DNA of 64,000 bases from Endozoicomonas sp. 8E (GTDB taxonomy: Bacteria > Pseudomonadota > Gammaproteobacteria > Pseudomonadales > Endozoicomonadaceae): contig NZ_CP120717.1 in the NCBI RefSeq assembly GCF_032883915.1, positions 4,843,697 through 4,907,696 on the forward strand, given 5' to 3'. Position 1 is the first letter of the stretch, and every line of letters begins with the position of its first letter. The translations under genes were made by a program, and so were the position numbers. Below the pieces are notes generated by a model. That model was not told the DNA's origin and did no database searches. It saw nothing but the letters and a program-made list of their open reading frames with translations. Positions 8,916 to 17,943 of this stretch are shown here, in pieces.

Positions 8916-9971
8916 ATGAGCAAAAGCGACCGCGATACAAATTCCCCTGTTTCTTCCCTGAGCTATAAAGACGCAGGTGTCGACATCCAGGCAGGCAACG
9001 CCCTGGTTGATCGTATCAAGCATGTAGCCAAAGCCACCTCACGTCCCGAAGTAATGAGCGGCCTGGGAGGCTTTGGTGCCTTGTGCCAGATACCATCAGG
9101 TTATAAGGAGCCGGTTCTGGTTTCCGGCACTGATGGTGTCGGCACCAAGCTGAAACTGGCTATGGATCTGGGCAAGCACGATACCATTGGTATTGACTTG
9201 GTGGCCATGTGCGTCAACGACCTGCTGGTTTCTGGTGCCGAGCCCCTGTTTTTCCTGGATTACTACGCAACCGGAAAACTCAATGTTGACGTGGCCGAGC
9301 AGGTCGTTACTGGCATTGGTGCAGGCTGTGAACAGGCTGGCTGTGCCCTTATTGGTGGTGAGACCGCAGAAATGCCCGGTATGTATCAGGGCGAAGACTA
9401 TGACCTGGCGGGCTTCTGCACCGGTGTCGTTGAAAAGTCCAATATCATTGATGGCAGCAAAGTCGCCGCCGGCGATGTTCTGATCGGCCTGAAGTCCAGC
9501 GGTCCGCACTCTAACGGATACTCCCTGATCCGCAAGGTTCTGGAAGTCAGTCAGGCAGACCTGACCAGTGAAGTCGACGGCAAACCTCTGGCTGAAGCCC
9601 TGATGGCTCCAACCCGAATCTACGTCAAACCCCTGCTGCAGCTTCAAAAAGAAGTACCAGTCCATGCTATGGCACATATTACCGGTGGCGGTCTGACTGA
9701 AAACCTGCCAAGGGTTATTCCTGATGGCTGTGTTGCTGTCATTAACACCAAGAGCTGGGAAATCCCGGAAGTGTTCAAACGCCTGCAGCAAGCTGGCAAC
9801 ATTGCCCAGTCAGAAATGTATCTGACCTTTAACTGCGGTGTTGGCATGATAGTCTGCGTTCCCCGGGAGCAGAGTGAACAGGCCGTTGCCAGACTCAATG
9901 AGCTGGGCGAAGAGGCCTTTATCATCGGCCATATGGAATCGGGTTCCGGCGACAAAGTCGTTTACCGTTAA
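8916..9971 (+). CDS. purM: Phosphoribosylformylglycinamidine cyclo-ligase
   Basis: A 351-residue AIR synthetase, fifth step of purine synthesis, which closes the imidazole ring of FGAM with ATP in the cytoplasm. Typical features in order are [20 protein letters not shown] at the start, the [10 protein letters not shown] and [13 protein letters not shown] segments of the ATP/phosphate site, [31 protein letters not shown], and the late [13 protein letters not shown]. Length and motifs match the family fully. It is followed by purN 80 bases downstream, the usual purMN pair. Confidence 0.98.
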   Translation: MSKSDRDTNSPVSSLSYKDAGVDIQAGNALVDRIKHVAKATSRPEVMSGLGGFGALCQIPSGYKEPVLVSGTDGVGTKLKLAMDLGKHDTIGIDLVAMCVNDLLVSGAEPLFFLDYYATGKLNVDVAEQVVTGIGAGCEQAGCALIGGETAEMPGMYQGEDYDLAGFCTGVVEKSNIIDGSKVAAGDVLIGLKSSGPHSNGYSLIRKVLEVSQADLTSEVDGKPLAEALMAPTRIYVKPLLQLQKEVPVHAMAHITGGGLTENLPRVIPDGCVAVINTKSWEIPEVFKRLQQAGNIAQSEMYLTFNCGVGMIVCVPREQSEQAVARLNELGEEAFIIGHMESGSGDKVVYR

Positions 9972-10052
9972 GAGAAAGAAAGGGCTTGAGCTGCATTTTC
10001 TTAGCCTTGTTCAAGCCTTCTTCAATATGAGTTAAGAATCTTGAGAGCGGAA

Positions 10053-10718
10053 ATGACGGATAACTATCGAGTCGTCGTATTGCTATCGGGCAGTGGTACC
10101 ACTTTACAGGCCATTCTCGATCGGCAGGAACAGTATTGCTATCAGGTGGTCGGTGTGCTCAGCAACCGCCCTGATGCCCATGGTCTGGAGAGAGCCAGCA
10201 AGGCAGGGGTTGATACCTGTAGCCTTGACCATAAACGTTTCTCCAGCCGGGAATCATTTGATCTTGAGCTGGTGAAGCGTATTGATGAGTTTAAACCTGA
10301 TCTGGTTGTACTTGCAGGCTATATGCGCATACTCAGCCGTGCTTTTGTTAAGCACTATCAGGGAAAACTGATCAATATACACCCTTCCCTGCTCCCCAGG
10401 CACAAAGGTTTGAATACCTATCAGTCAGCACTGGATGCAGGTGACAAAGAGCATGGAACATCGGTTCACTATGTCACGGAAGAGCTGGACAGTGGTTCTG
10501 TTGTAATGCAAGCGACGCTGGATATCACTGATGTTGATACAGCGAAGACGCTTGAACAGAGAGTCAAGGTCATGGAACACCACCTTTACCCCAAGGCTAT
10601 AGACTGGATTGCTTCTGGCCGAATAACGATCCAAAACGATGCCATATCACTTGACAAAAAGCCGCTTGGTCCTCAAGGATATCGTATATCTGAAAAAAGT
10701 ATCGCCACAGCAAACTGA
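10053..10718 (+). CDS. purN: Phosphoribosylglycinamide formyltransferase
   Basis: About 221 residues from the ATG at 10053, preceded by GAGAGCGGA; a TTG lies four codons further up. The enzyme transfers a formyl group from 10-formyltetrahydrofolate to GAR. It shows the N-terminal VVVLLSGSGTTLQAIL phosphate loop, LAGYMRILS, the catalytic HPSLLPRHKGLNTYQSAL region, and EHGTSVHYVTEELDSG. The order purM-purN and the downstream DUF3108 gene match Pseudomonas. A hairpin with T-rich tail follows at 10791-10819. Confidence 0.97.
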   Translation: MTDNYRVVVLLSGSGTTLQAILDRQEQYCYQVVGVLSNRPDAHGLERASKAGVDTCSLDHKRFSSRESFDLELVKRIDEFKPDLVVLAGYMRILSRAFVKHYQGKLINIHPSLLPRHKGLNTYQSALDAGDKEHGTSVHYVTEELDSGSVVMQATLDITDVDTAKTLEQRVKVMEHHLYPKAIDWIASGRITIQNDAISLDKKPLGPQGYRISEKSIATAN

Positions 10719-10790
10719 CTCCGTTTTAGACATTTCTTGTTGATTCAAGCATTAACAACGGTTTCATTAATGAGTGGCCATAGGCTGTGA

Positions 10791-10819
10791 AGACCTCCCT
10801 ATTACCGGCAGGAGGTTTT
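10791..10819 (+). terminator. Terminator after purN
   Basis: GACCTCC and GGAGGTTTT form a seven-pair stem around a 12-base loop and end in TTTT, about 75 bases past the purN stop and just before the ribosome-binding site of the DUF3108 gene. It could end or attenuate the purMN transcript. Confidence 0.5.
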
Positions 10820-10841
10820 CCCTTAAAAAGGAATTATCCTG

Positions 10842-11594
10842 ATGACCTCTTTCAAGACCGTCTCGGCCCTTTTGGCTTCTGGCCTCTTGATCGCCAGCAC
10901 TCCTTCCATTGCAAAACCCGAAGAAGCCACGTTAAAGCCATTCACAGCGGAATATAAAGCAAAAGTCTCCGGCATCAGTGGCTCAGGTACACGCAGTCTG
11001 AAAAAAGAGGGAGACCAGTGGGTTCTGGATTTTGGTGCCAGTGCATCGGTCATGATCGCTTCCATCAGTCTGGATGAATCCAGTCGCTTCAATTTACAAA
11101 AGGGTCAGGCACTTCCCCAGGATTACCAATACGAGCGAAAGGGGATAGGCAGCAAACCAGCCAAAACAGCCCGGTTTGACTGGAAATCCATGGAAGCCTC
11201 CTGGCAACAGGCTGAGAAACAATCAAAGATCCCATTTAAATCAGGCGTCCAGGACCCTCTCTCATACCAGCTCCAACTTCGGCTGGACTTGAAGGCAGGA
11301 AAAAAAGAGCTGACCTACCCAATTGTTGACGATGATGAAATCTACGAAAGACGGTTTGTGATTGAAGCTGATGAAGTACTGAATACACCAGCCGGCCCGC
11401 TCAATACGACCCGTGTAAAAGTGGTCCGCGAAGATAACGACCGCGAAACCTGGATCTGGTTTGCCAAAGACTGGGATTATGTTCTGGTGCAACTGCATCA
11501 AAAAGAAAACGGTTCAGACTACCTGATTCAGTTCAAAGGTGGTGAACTGGATGGCAGAAGTATTAAAGGAATCACCCCCACTCCATCAAAGTAG
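10842..11594 (+). CDS. DUF3108 exported protein
   Basis: A 250-residue protein with a Sec signal peptide (cleavage likely after PSIA, residue 24). The mature part has the DUF3108 pattern: FTAEYKAKVSGISGSGTRSL at the start, a central QDPLSYQLQLRLDL segment, and a late WIWFAKDWDYVLVQLHQKENG segment. The family is periplasmic and of unknown function, predicted as a beta-rich lipid-binding-like fold. It is found after purN in Pseudomonas too, so the linkage is conserved. AAGGA precedes the ATG. Confidence 0.88.
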   Translation: MTSFKTVSALLASGLLIASTPSIAKPEEATLKPFTAEYKAKVSGISGSGTRSLKKEGDQWVLDFGASASVMIASISLDESSRFNLQKGQALPQDYQYERKGIGSKPAKTARFDWKSMEASWQQAEKQSKIPFKSGVQDPLSYQLQLRLDLKAGKKELTYPIVDDDEIYERRFVIEADEVLNTPAGPLNTTRVKVVREDNDRETWIWFAKDWDYVLVQLHQKENGSDYLIQFKGGELDGRSIKGITPTPSK

Positions 11595-11757
11595 ATCTTG
11601 CGGAGGACTCAGCTCATCCCGATACACAAGTTTTATACAAGACTATCCGGTTTTGTGGTGCGCAGATATAACGAATGCGCTGTCTGTTGCTCCGGGTTTC
11701 CGATAAAATGGTAGCTCCTGTTTCAACACTCCTTCACCTCAATGTCAGGAGCTTTCC

Positions 11758-12165
11758 GTGAGACTTCTCCACACTATGCTTCGAGTGGGCGATCTCGATC
11801 GTTCCATTGCTTTTTATACTGATATCCTGGGTATGAAACTGCTTCGCAAGCACGATAATGAGCAATACAAATACACTCTGGCTTTTGTTGGCTATGCCGA
11901 TGAATCAGAACAGGCCGTTATTGAACTGACTTATAACTGGGGTACCAGTGATTATGACCCTGGTACGGGTTTTGGTCATATAGCCATTGGCTTTGATGAT
12001 ATCTATGTAACCTGTGAGACCATCCGTGCCAACGGTGGCAAGATTACCCGTGAACCAGGCCCGGTCAAGGGTGGAACGACAGAGATCGCCTTTGTAGAAG
12101 ACCCCGACGGCTACAAAATCGAAATGATCCAGAACAAAAGTGCATCCCGGGGACTTCAGGGATAA
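11758..12165 (+). CDS. gloA: Lactoylglutathione lyase (glyoxalase I)
   Basis: A 135-residue VOC-fold enzyme that converts the methylglyoxal-glutathione hemithioacetal to S-lactoylglutathione. It starts at GTG with AGGAG seven bases upstream. Two beta-alpha-beta-beta-beta modules are visible: [20 protein letters not shown] with the first metal-ligand His at residue 5, ELTYNW with the Glu ligand, [11 protein letters not shown] with the second His, and [13 protein letters not shown] with the last Glu. These residues are the usual His/Glu metal set. Length is as in Escherichia coli GloA. Confidence 0.96.
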   Translation: MRLLHTMLRVGDLDRSIAFYTDILGMKLLRKHDNEQYKYTLAFVGYADESEQAVIELTYNWGTSDYDPGTGFGHIAIGFDDIYVTCETIRANGGKITREPGPVKGGTTEIAFVEDPDGYKIEMIQNKSASRGLQG

Positions 12166-12194
12166 GGACAATACACAGGGAAGTGAACCAGTCA

Positions 12195-13370
12195 ATGCCA
12201 GACAATTCTGAAAAACCTTCCGATACCGCTATCAAAAAGACTCAGAGAATAGCTGGCCTCTGCCTGATGATCTCTCTAGTTTCAAGCTGCTCCAGAAATT
12301 CAACCGTTAACTATGCGACTGATGTTGTGGTTCGAGAGTTGGGTGGACCTGCAGCTGAGGTCTACTCAACGGTTAAGGCCGTCAAGAGTGTCCAGAAAGA
12401 TGTGATCGCATTTGAAGCCCTGGTTCGGATTCTGTCAACAGAGGCCCGTGTTAACTGGGGTGACGAAAAAAGTGCCAGCAGGAAGGAATACGTTAAATAC
12501 ACCAACCATTACCGCACCCGGGTATTTGTTAACTTTGAACAGGGCAAGGTTCACGTTGAAACGCTGGATAGAGAAGACCTGAAACACGCGATTATTGTCA
12601 CCCTGCTAACGCCTTACAATCCTGATGAAGTTGACCTGTTCAGCGACAAAGCCGTCCCCATCGGGGAAGAGCCCATGCTTTATGGACAGGTTGTGGACCA
12701 TCAGGGACAGCCTATACGCTGGGAGTGGCGAGCCAGTCAGTTTGCCGATTATCTGATTAACCATCAGTTAACCACTCGCGCCAGCACCAAGGGTACCGTT
12801 TACTCTGTTGATCTTGATCTGGTTGGCGACCATATGATCAAAAGGCAGTATCAATACGCCGGTATCGTTAGACAGATGTCGCAAAGATACAAGATTAAGG
12901 AAAGTTTGATCTATGCGATCATGAGGACAGAAAGTAGCTTCAACCCTTACGCTGTGAGCCATGCTAATGCCTATGGACTGATGCAGATTATCCCATCAAC
13001 GGCAGGAAGAGATGTTTTCAAACTGGTCAAACGTCGCAGTGGACAGCCCAGCAGACAATATCTTTTCAACCCGTTTAATAATATTGATGCAGGCACCGCT
13101 TATCTGCACCTTCTTGAAACCCGCTACCTGAAAAATGTCAGAGATCCACTGGTAAAACATTACGCTATTATCTCTGCCTACAATGGTGGAACAGGGAATG
13201 TTTTGAAAACCTTCCATTCCAATCGCACCCGGGCTATAGAAATCCTCAATGAGATGGAACCAGAAGAAGCGTATTGGTCTCTCACCCGCAAACACCCCAG
13301 ACAGGAATCAAGAAACTATCTGAAAAAAGTCACCAAAGCTCAGAAAGACTTTTATAAAGGCGATGTCTGA
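12195..13370 (+). CDS. Membrane-bound lytic murein transglycosylase, MltC-like lipoprotein
   Basis: About 391 residues from the ATG at 12195, with AGGGAAG upstream; a GTG 12 bases earlier is possible. A hydrophobic segment ends in the lipobox VSSC, so an outer-membrane lipoprotein is expected. An MltC-type N-terminal domain (about 40-215) precedes an SLT domain with the catalytic Glu in IMRTESSFNPYA, then GLMQIIPSTAG, NPFNNIDAGTAYL and AYNGGTGNV. Such enzymes cleave the glycan strand, forming 1,6-anhydroMurNAc ends. MltC has the same two-domain layout; mltC itself is likely, but paralogs exist. Confidence 0.85.
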   Translation: MPDNSEKPSDTAIKKTQRIAGLCLMISLVSSCSRNSTVNYATDVVVRELGGPAAEVYSTVKAVKSVQKDVIAFEALVRILSTEARVNWGDEKSASRKEYVKYTNHYRTRVFVNFEQGKVHVETLDREDLKHAIIVTLLTPYNPDEVDLFSDKAVPIGEEPMLYGQVVDHQGQPIRWEWRASQFADYLINHQLTTRASTKGTVYSVDLDLVGDHMIKRQYQYAGIVRQMSQRYKIKESLIYAIMRTESSFNPYAVSHANAYGLMQIIPSTAGRDVFKLVKRRSGQPSRQYLFNPFNNIDAGTAYLHLLETRYLKNVRDPLVKHYAIISAYNGGTGNVLKTFHSNRTRAIEILNEMEPEEAYWSLTRKHPRQESRNYLKKVTKAQKDFYKGDV

Positions 13371-13456
13371 ATTTGGTTTTTGACCGCAAAACACACTTAC
13401 TTTCTTGAACTACCACTGTCGTGATCTACCTTTCCTCTCCACAAAATTAATAACGT

Positions 13457-14764
13457 ATGAATCGAATAATGAAACGATCGTTTTTTGCGAAACTCCTGTT
13501 ACTGCTTTTGTCTTTGTCTGCCATCTGTCAGGCAGAATCGTTAACAAGACGTTTTGTTATCGAGCATAAACAGAGCACTCAAACCTTTTCTGTTAAGCGC
13601 AGCCTGAATCCATTGTTGGACAATCCGAAGTACCCTGCCGACACAAACGGCTACGCAGTTTTTTTGCCGCATGATGACAAGCCAAACAAACCTGAGGGTT
13701 ACGGGCTACAAATGACCTTTATTGAGTCCATTTCTTGGCAATTGCTTTACGCCACCAACGTGCTGATTGCATACGAACTGATCCTGACCACCAGGAACCC
13801 TGCCCTGAGGGGCAAACCTTATTCATGGATACCTGAAGAAGTGTTTGTCGCAGTCGGCTGGCTTTTAAAAAGTTACTGGAACCCCGATTCATTGCTGTTT
13901 AACCCGAAGGAACATCTGGAGGTAAGTCGGGTTGACCCGTTTACGATCACCACTATGACGCTCCCCGGACAAAACAAACAACAAAGCAACCAACAAAACC
14001 CGCCATCAGGATCATCGGGTCAGCAAGCCCCAGGGGCAACCAGCCATGTTACAGGACCTATCAAAAGGCTATTGTCGTTTTTATGTGGCGACGGTGACAA
14101 AGACCCTGAACAAGAACAGCATACTTTGGGTTTCGATTGTCACGTCGATTCCTGTCATGGCGTTTGCAAACTCCGGCAAGCATCCAATGGCAGTGAGTTA
14201 GCTGAAGAGACGCTGAGTACCGCAGAAAGTTCGACTGGACAAAAGGCGAAAAAAACCAGTTTACAAGAAGTAGATGAGCATTCTGAGTCACTTGTTAACG
14301 CAGTGCCTGACACCGAAACAGATGAATCAAACACAACAGCTGATGACATTGTTTCAGCAATCATAGAGCACATGAATACGTTAATAGCTATTCTCATTAA
14401 AAACGATGCGAATTATGGAGTTGAATCTCCTAGCCCGGATATTCAGGTATTCAGAAATGCCATTGAATTACTTGAATACCTTGACCCTTCCGATATTTCA
14501 CAAGGTCCAGAAGTGACCGACTCGAATTGTGACTGTCTATACTGTGAAGGCTTTAGCGATACTTGGTATATCGTCTATTACAGGGGTAAGTTGTTATTCA
14601 CAGTAACACAAACTGAAGCTGAAACCAGGTTTGCAGATCGCTGGACATATGGGGAATCAGCAAAGATTAAAACCGAAGACTTATTTAATGAACTCTATTA
14701 TGCTCCCGATGCTCCCGGTTTCCAATATGCAAAGAGTGAATTTGAGAAATGTAGAAAAGAATAA
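13457..14764 (+). CDS. Secreted protein of unknown family, paralog of the zinc-finger protein at 17944
   Basis: A 435-residue protein with a clear Sec signal peptide (LLLLLLSLSAICQA, cleavage after residue 26). I do not recognise the family. Residues 30-160 align with the protein at 17944-20301: both have the SLSAICQA signal end, an ESISW segment, and VGWLLKSYWNPDS followed by LFN. A proline- and glutamine-rich linker follows, then a small Cys motif (GFDCHVDSCHGVCKLR) shared with the paralog. The C-terminal half is acidic and differs: it has a second Cys cluster (NCDCLYC, near residue 357) and no zinc-finger array. The gene is convergent with the minus-strand lipase gene. Host-directed secretion is possible but inferred. 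Confidence 0.75.
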   Translation: MNRIMKRSFFAKLLLLLLSLSAICQAESLTRRFVIEHKQSTQTFSVKRSLNPLLDNPKYPADTNGYAVFLPHDDKPNKPEGYGLQMTFIESISWQLLYATNVLIAYELILTTRNPALRGKPYSWIPEEVFVAVGWLLKSYWNPDSLLFNPKEHLEVSRVDPFTITTMTLPGQNKQQSNQQNPPSGSSGQQAPGATSHVTGPIKRLLSFLCGDGDKDPEQEQHTLGFDCHVDSCHGVCKLRQASNGSELAEETLSTAESSTGQKAKKTSLQEVDEHSESLVNAVPDTETDESNTTADDIVSAIIEHMNTLIAILIKNDANYGVESPSPDIQVFRNAIELLEYLDPSDISQGPEVTDSNCDCLYCEGFSDTWYIVYYRGKLLFTVTQTEAETRFADRWTYGESAKIKTEDLFNELYYAPDAPGFQYAKSEFEKCRKE

Positions 14765-14915
14765 CCCGAAAAGCCACAAACTAATCCTGTCAGTGTTCAG
14801 CTGCACACGTAAAAAGGCTAATGACAAAGACAGCTCGTCCCCAACACATTCTCACACTCCCAATGGGAATCGATACACCGTGAAAAATGGACTCTACCGC
14901 ATGGGCTAAGATATG

Positions 14916-14941
14916 GGTTCCCACGCAGCAGCATGAGAACC
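14916..14941. repeat. REP-like imperfect palindrome
   Basis: GGTTCCCACGC and GCATGAGAACC form an imperfect inverted repeat in the gap between two convergent genes. A related stretch (CTGCGTGGGAATGCA) occurs near 18009-18024. Short palindromes of this GTTCCCACGC type are dispersed in many gammaproteobacterial genomes, and this copy may also act as a weak terminator for both genes. Confidence 0.4.
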
Positions 14942-14972
14942 AGAGTTTTAAACACCCACCTTAAAACGAGGA

Positions 14973-17534
14973 TTATCTCCTCTTATATTCAGGCTGATCT
15001 GCAAAATCCTCCTCAATTAACAACAGATCATCACCATTAGTAAAGCCACGATTTTTAACCTTCACAAAAGACCCATTTGAGTCCATGAATGAAATAGTTG
15101 CTCCAACAATGCTGTTATGAACCTGCATGTCATTTGGCAGCAGATCCGGATCAATCATAGCCACAGGCATTGGCACAAAGCTGGACACATGAGTGCCATA
15201 ACCATAACGGGCAGCGCCACGGATAGTGGTTACGTCTTCTTCACCATTTTCACCGCCGACCAGCAGATCCAGACCCAGGGTTCTGATTAAAGGATCTGTA
15301 CCACCCAGAGGCATTTCATCACTCTGGTTTACAATCACAAAGTCACCCGGATTGTATTCATTACCCTCTGTCGCCAGAGCAATACCAAGACCCAGTATAT
15401 TCAGATCATTTGAACCATCACCGACAGCCTCTGTCAGCAGAATGGGCTCATCGGGATATTGAGCCAGCACTCTGGCATAACTGATTGGATCGGAAGGGTC
15501 AGTGATGGCCTGAGAAGCAATCTCGGCCGCGCTTTCGTAGGCTACCCAGACTTGCTCTTCAAATTCAGCAAAGTCGGTCGGCGCTGAGTTACCCATGGCA
15601 GCACTGGCGGCCAGCACATCATTAGCCAGTTGAAGTATCTGTTCATCGGTAATCTGCTCAGGCTGGGTCAGATCAACATCTTCCAAGCCATTGCGATACT
15701 CATCGGTTTTATCCAGAGCAGTCACTTTCTCATCCTTCGAAAGCTGTCTTACAGGATCATATAAACCCAGTTTTTCAGCCATAAATAAACGGAAAGCGGC
15801 AGAGTGCAGAATGTCTTCTTTCAACTCTGGCAGTAAAACGGGAGACTGCATCAATACAGTGGCTACACCTGCACCGGGTACATTCAATGTTGTCGTCTTC
15901 AGATCCAGCTGCTCTTTGTAACCGGGAATATTCTCCTGAGCATCTTTGATCATTCCAGAAATAATAGTGCTGTGAATCCCCCCCAGTGACCCCCCTAGCA
16001 TGTGCACATTATTGGTATCGAGAAGTATATTACCCTGATCGTCCTCTACACCATTGGCTATCGCCATTCGAATGCCCACATAATCCAGGGCAGACTGCCA
16101 CATAAAACCACGGGTGGTTAACAGATTTTCAGGGCTGGCATAGTCAGTCCGACGCACCGAAGCGTCCAGATCGGCGACACCGTCGCCATCAATATCCACC
16201 ACTCTGTCACCGTGCAGGGGATGATCGATGGCAACCACAGCATAACCGGACCCAACCAGTTGTTCAGCAAACAGTTCAGCCTCATCTTTTGAACTACCGA
16301 AGCCATGGCTATGCATAACCACTTTAAATCCAGCCTCGGGAACTTCACCAACAGGTAGATAGATTCTGGCATTTATGGCATTTTGATCAGGCTCTCTAAA
16401 GACCCGAATATCAGAAGCATTGTTGGCATTTATAGGCGTACCGTCGTTTGTCTGAAAATAACTGAAAGCACCTGAACAGAATTCCTGTGGTGCTACCCTG
16501 TATTCATTGAAGTTTTCAGGATGACTGTCATGGCTGCCGCCTTCCTGCATACTATCAACATATTCATTGTAATCACAGTTCATCCCCATCTCAGGTGTGT
16601 CCAGATAGGCTGGCAAGTTGATGGTCGCAGAGAAAACCCGATATTCAGGGATTTCTGTCGACTCTGGTTCCGGAATTGATACGCCTTCCTTCTCCAGCAG
16701 ATCAGAAAACTCATTAACCAGCGTATTTTTCTCAGTACCTGTTAGAACAGCCTCTGCTACTAAATTTGTGATTTTGGTTTCTGATGAGTACTCACTAAGG
16801 TAGTTTTCGACAACGGGTCGAATTACGCTGATATTGCTGCCCGTAGTAAAATCAGCTGCATAAAGAATGCTGCTATCAGAAATACCAGCGCCTTCCAACT
16901 GATCAATAACTTCTTGCAAATGCAGCCCCATTTCATCATTACTGCTTAATAGCTGCTTATAAGCAGATGATGCCTGCAAGGGTCGACCATGAACGTCCTG
17001 AACGCCCGTTGTCAGAGCGACAAAATAGCGGCTAGCTTCATCAAAGGGCTTCAGAGGCTCGATATTGATAGTGCCAGCTTTTGCCAGAATCGCCCGGAAA
17101 TCTTTATTCCAATCCAGCTCTTTAAGGGAAGCATCATCACTTTTCCGGAACATTTTAATGCTGCCCTCGAAAGTAGCAGGATCAATACTGGGCGAACCGC
17201 CTGACTCTTCCGGAGCCTTGGCAAATTCCAGAACCACAGGCACTGATGTACCCCAGCCCTGCTGAGTGCCGTAGTAGTTCCAGAATGTATTGGGGCTATC
17301 TTTCGGATTATGAACCCAGTCTGTCTCTCCGGGTACTTTCAGCGTGCCATCTTCATCAAATCCGGCAATATCATTGGGGTAAGGAATAACACCATTGGCC
17401 GGATCAAACTTTAACGTCTGGGGTTGCAGTGTCACTTCTTCAACATCGTCATTTAGAACATCATCACAGCCTGCCAGCAATATCACGGGTAGAGTCAATG
17501 AAATAGCTTTGGCTAAACGAGTGTATTGCATCAT
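14973..17534 (-). CDS. VolA/Pla-1-type extracellular lipase lipoprotein
   Basis: About 853 residues from the tandem ATGs at 17529-17534, which follow an AAGGG site; the frame is open to 17642 but lacks a better start. The lipobox LAGC ends the signal peptide, so the protein should be a surface or outer-membrane lipoprotein. The N-terminal part matches the bacterial virulence-factor lipase N domain (LKFDPANGVIPYPNDI, then an Ig-like region with FVALTTGVQD). The alpha/beta-hydrolase part has VVMHSHGFGSSKDEA, AIDHPLHGDRV and the nucleophile elbow LGGSLGG. A comparable Vibrio protein, VolA, hydrolyses lysophosphatidylcholine; that activity here is inferred. The gene is flanked by two paralogous secreted-protein genes on the other strand. 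Confidence 0.88.
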   Translation of the reverse strand: MMQYTRLAKAISLTLPVILLAGCDDVLNDDVEEVTLQPQTLKFDPANGVIPYPNDIAGFDEDGTLKVPGETDWVHNPKDSPNTFWNYYGTQQGWGTSVPVVLEFAKAPEESGGSPSIDPATFEGSIKMFRKSDDASLKELDWNKDFRAILAKAGTINIEPLKPFDEASRYFVALTTGVQDVHGRPLQASSAYKQLLSSNDEMGLHLQEVIDQLEGAGISDSSILYAADFTTGSNISVIRPVVENYLSEYSSETKITNLVAEAVLTGTEKNTLVNEFSDLLEKEGVSIPEPESTEIPEYRVFSATINLPAYLDTPEMGMNCDYNEYVDSMQEGGSHDSHPENFNEYRVAPQEFCSGAFSYFQTNDGTPINANNASDIRVFREPDQNAINARIYLPVGEVPEAGFKVVMHSHGFGSSKDEAELFAEQLVGSGYAVVAIDHPLHGDRVVDIDGDGVADLDASVRRTDYASPENLLTTRGFMWQSALDYVGIRMAIANGVEDDQGNILLDTNNVHMLGGSLGGIHSTIISGMIKDAQENIPGYKEQLDLKTTTLNVPGAGVATVLMQSPVLLPELKEDILHSAAFRLFMAEKLGLYDPVRQLSKDEKVTALDKTDEYRNGLEDVDLTQPEQITDEQILQLANDVLAASAAMGNSAPTDFAEFEEQVWVAYESAAEIASQAITDPSDPISYARVLAQYPDEPILLTEAVGDGSNDLNILGLGIALATEGNEYNPGDFVIVNQSDEMPLGGTDPLIRTLGLDLLVGGENGEEDVTTIRGAARYGYGTHVSSFVPMPVAMIDPDLLPNDMQVHNSIVGATISFMDSNGSFVKVKNRGFTNGDDLLLIEEDFADQPEYKRR

Positions 17535-17943
17535 TTTTCCCTTGTAATTATTTTTCATCATTCTCGGCGAGGGGGTATTTAAATAAGCTTTATTAACAAG
17601 AATTTTTGATCTCAGTTCGCCCGTGACTGTTCGCACTTTCATCTTTACAGAAAGGAAACGAACAAGAGCGATAAAAGGATCAATTAACAGCAGAAAGGAT
17701 ATTGAATTAAAACAATTGACTTAACCCGAAAAAGCATAAAAAAACAATTCATTGACTCAGGTCACCTTATTAAAGAGCCTCGGTTTTGTTTTTGTTACTC
17801 AATATTTCAGCCTATTAACAAAACAATCTAACTAAATAAGAAGCTAAATATTCTACATTAATCCTACTGGGTCAAAAACATTAATTTGATGAATAACAAA
17901 AGGCAGTTCAACTCGTTTATACGCTCCAGAGGCTATCGCAAAA
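17535..17943. other. Intergenic stretch between divergent lipase and zinc-finger genes
   Basis: An AT-rich gap of about 400 bases that must carry the promoters of the lipase gene (minus) and the zinc-finger protein gene (plus). No gene or defined operator is recognised in it. Confidence 0.4.

Noticed and set aside
9096-9791. Minus-strand open frame of 231 codons opposite purM
   Set aside because: Fully antisense to a certain gene and without family features.
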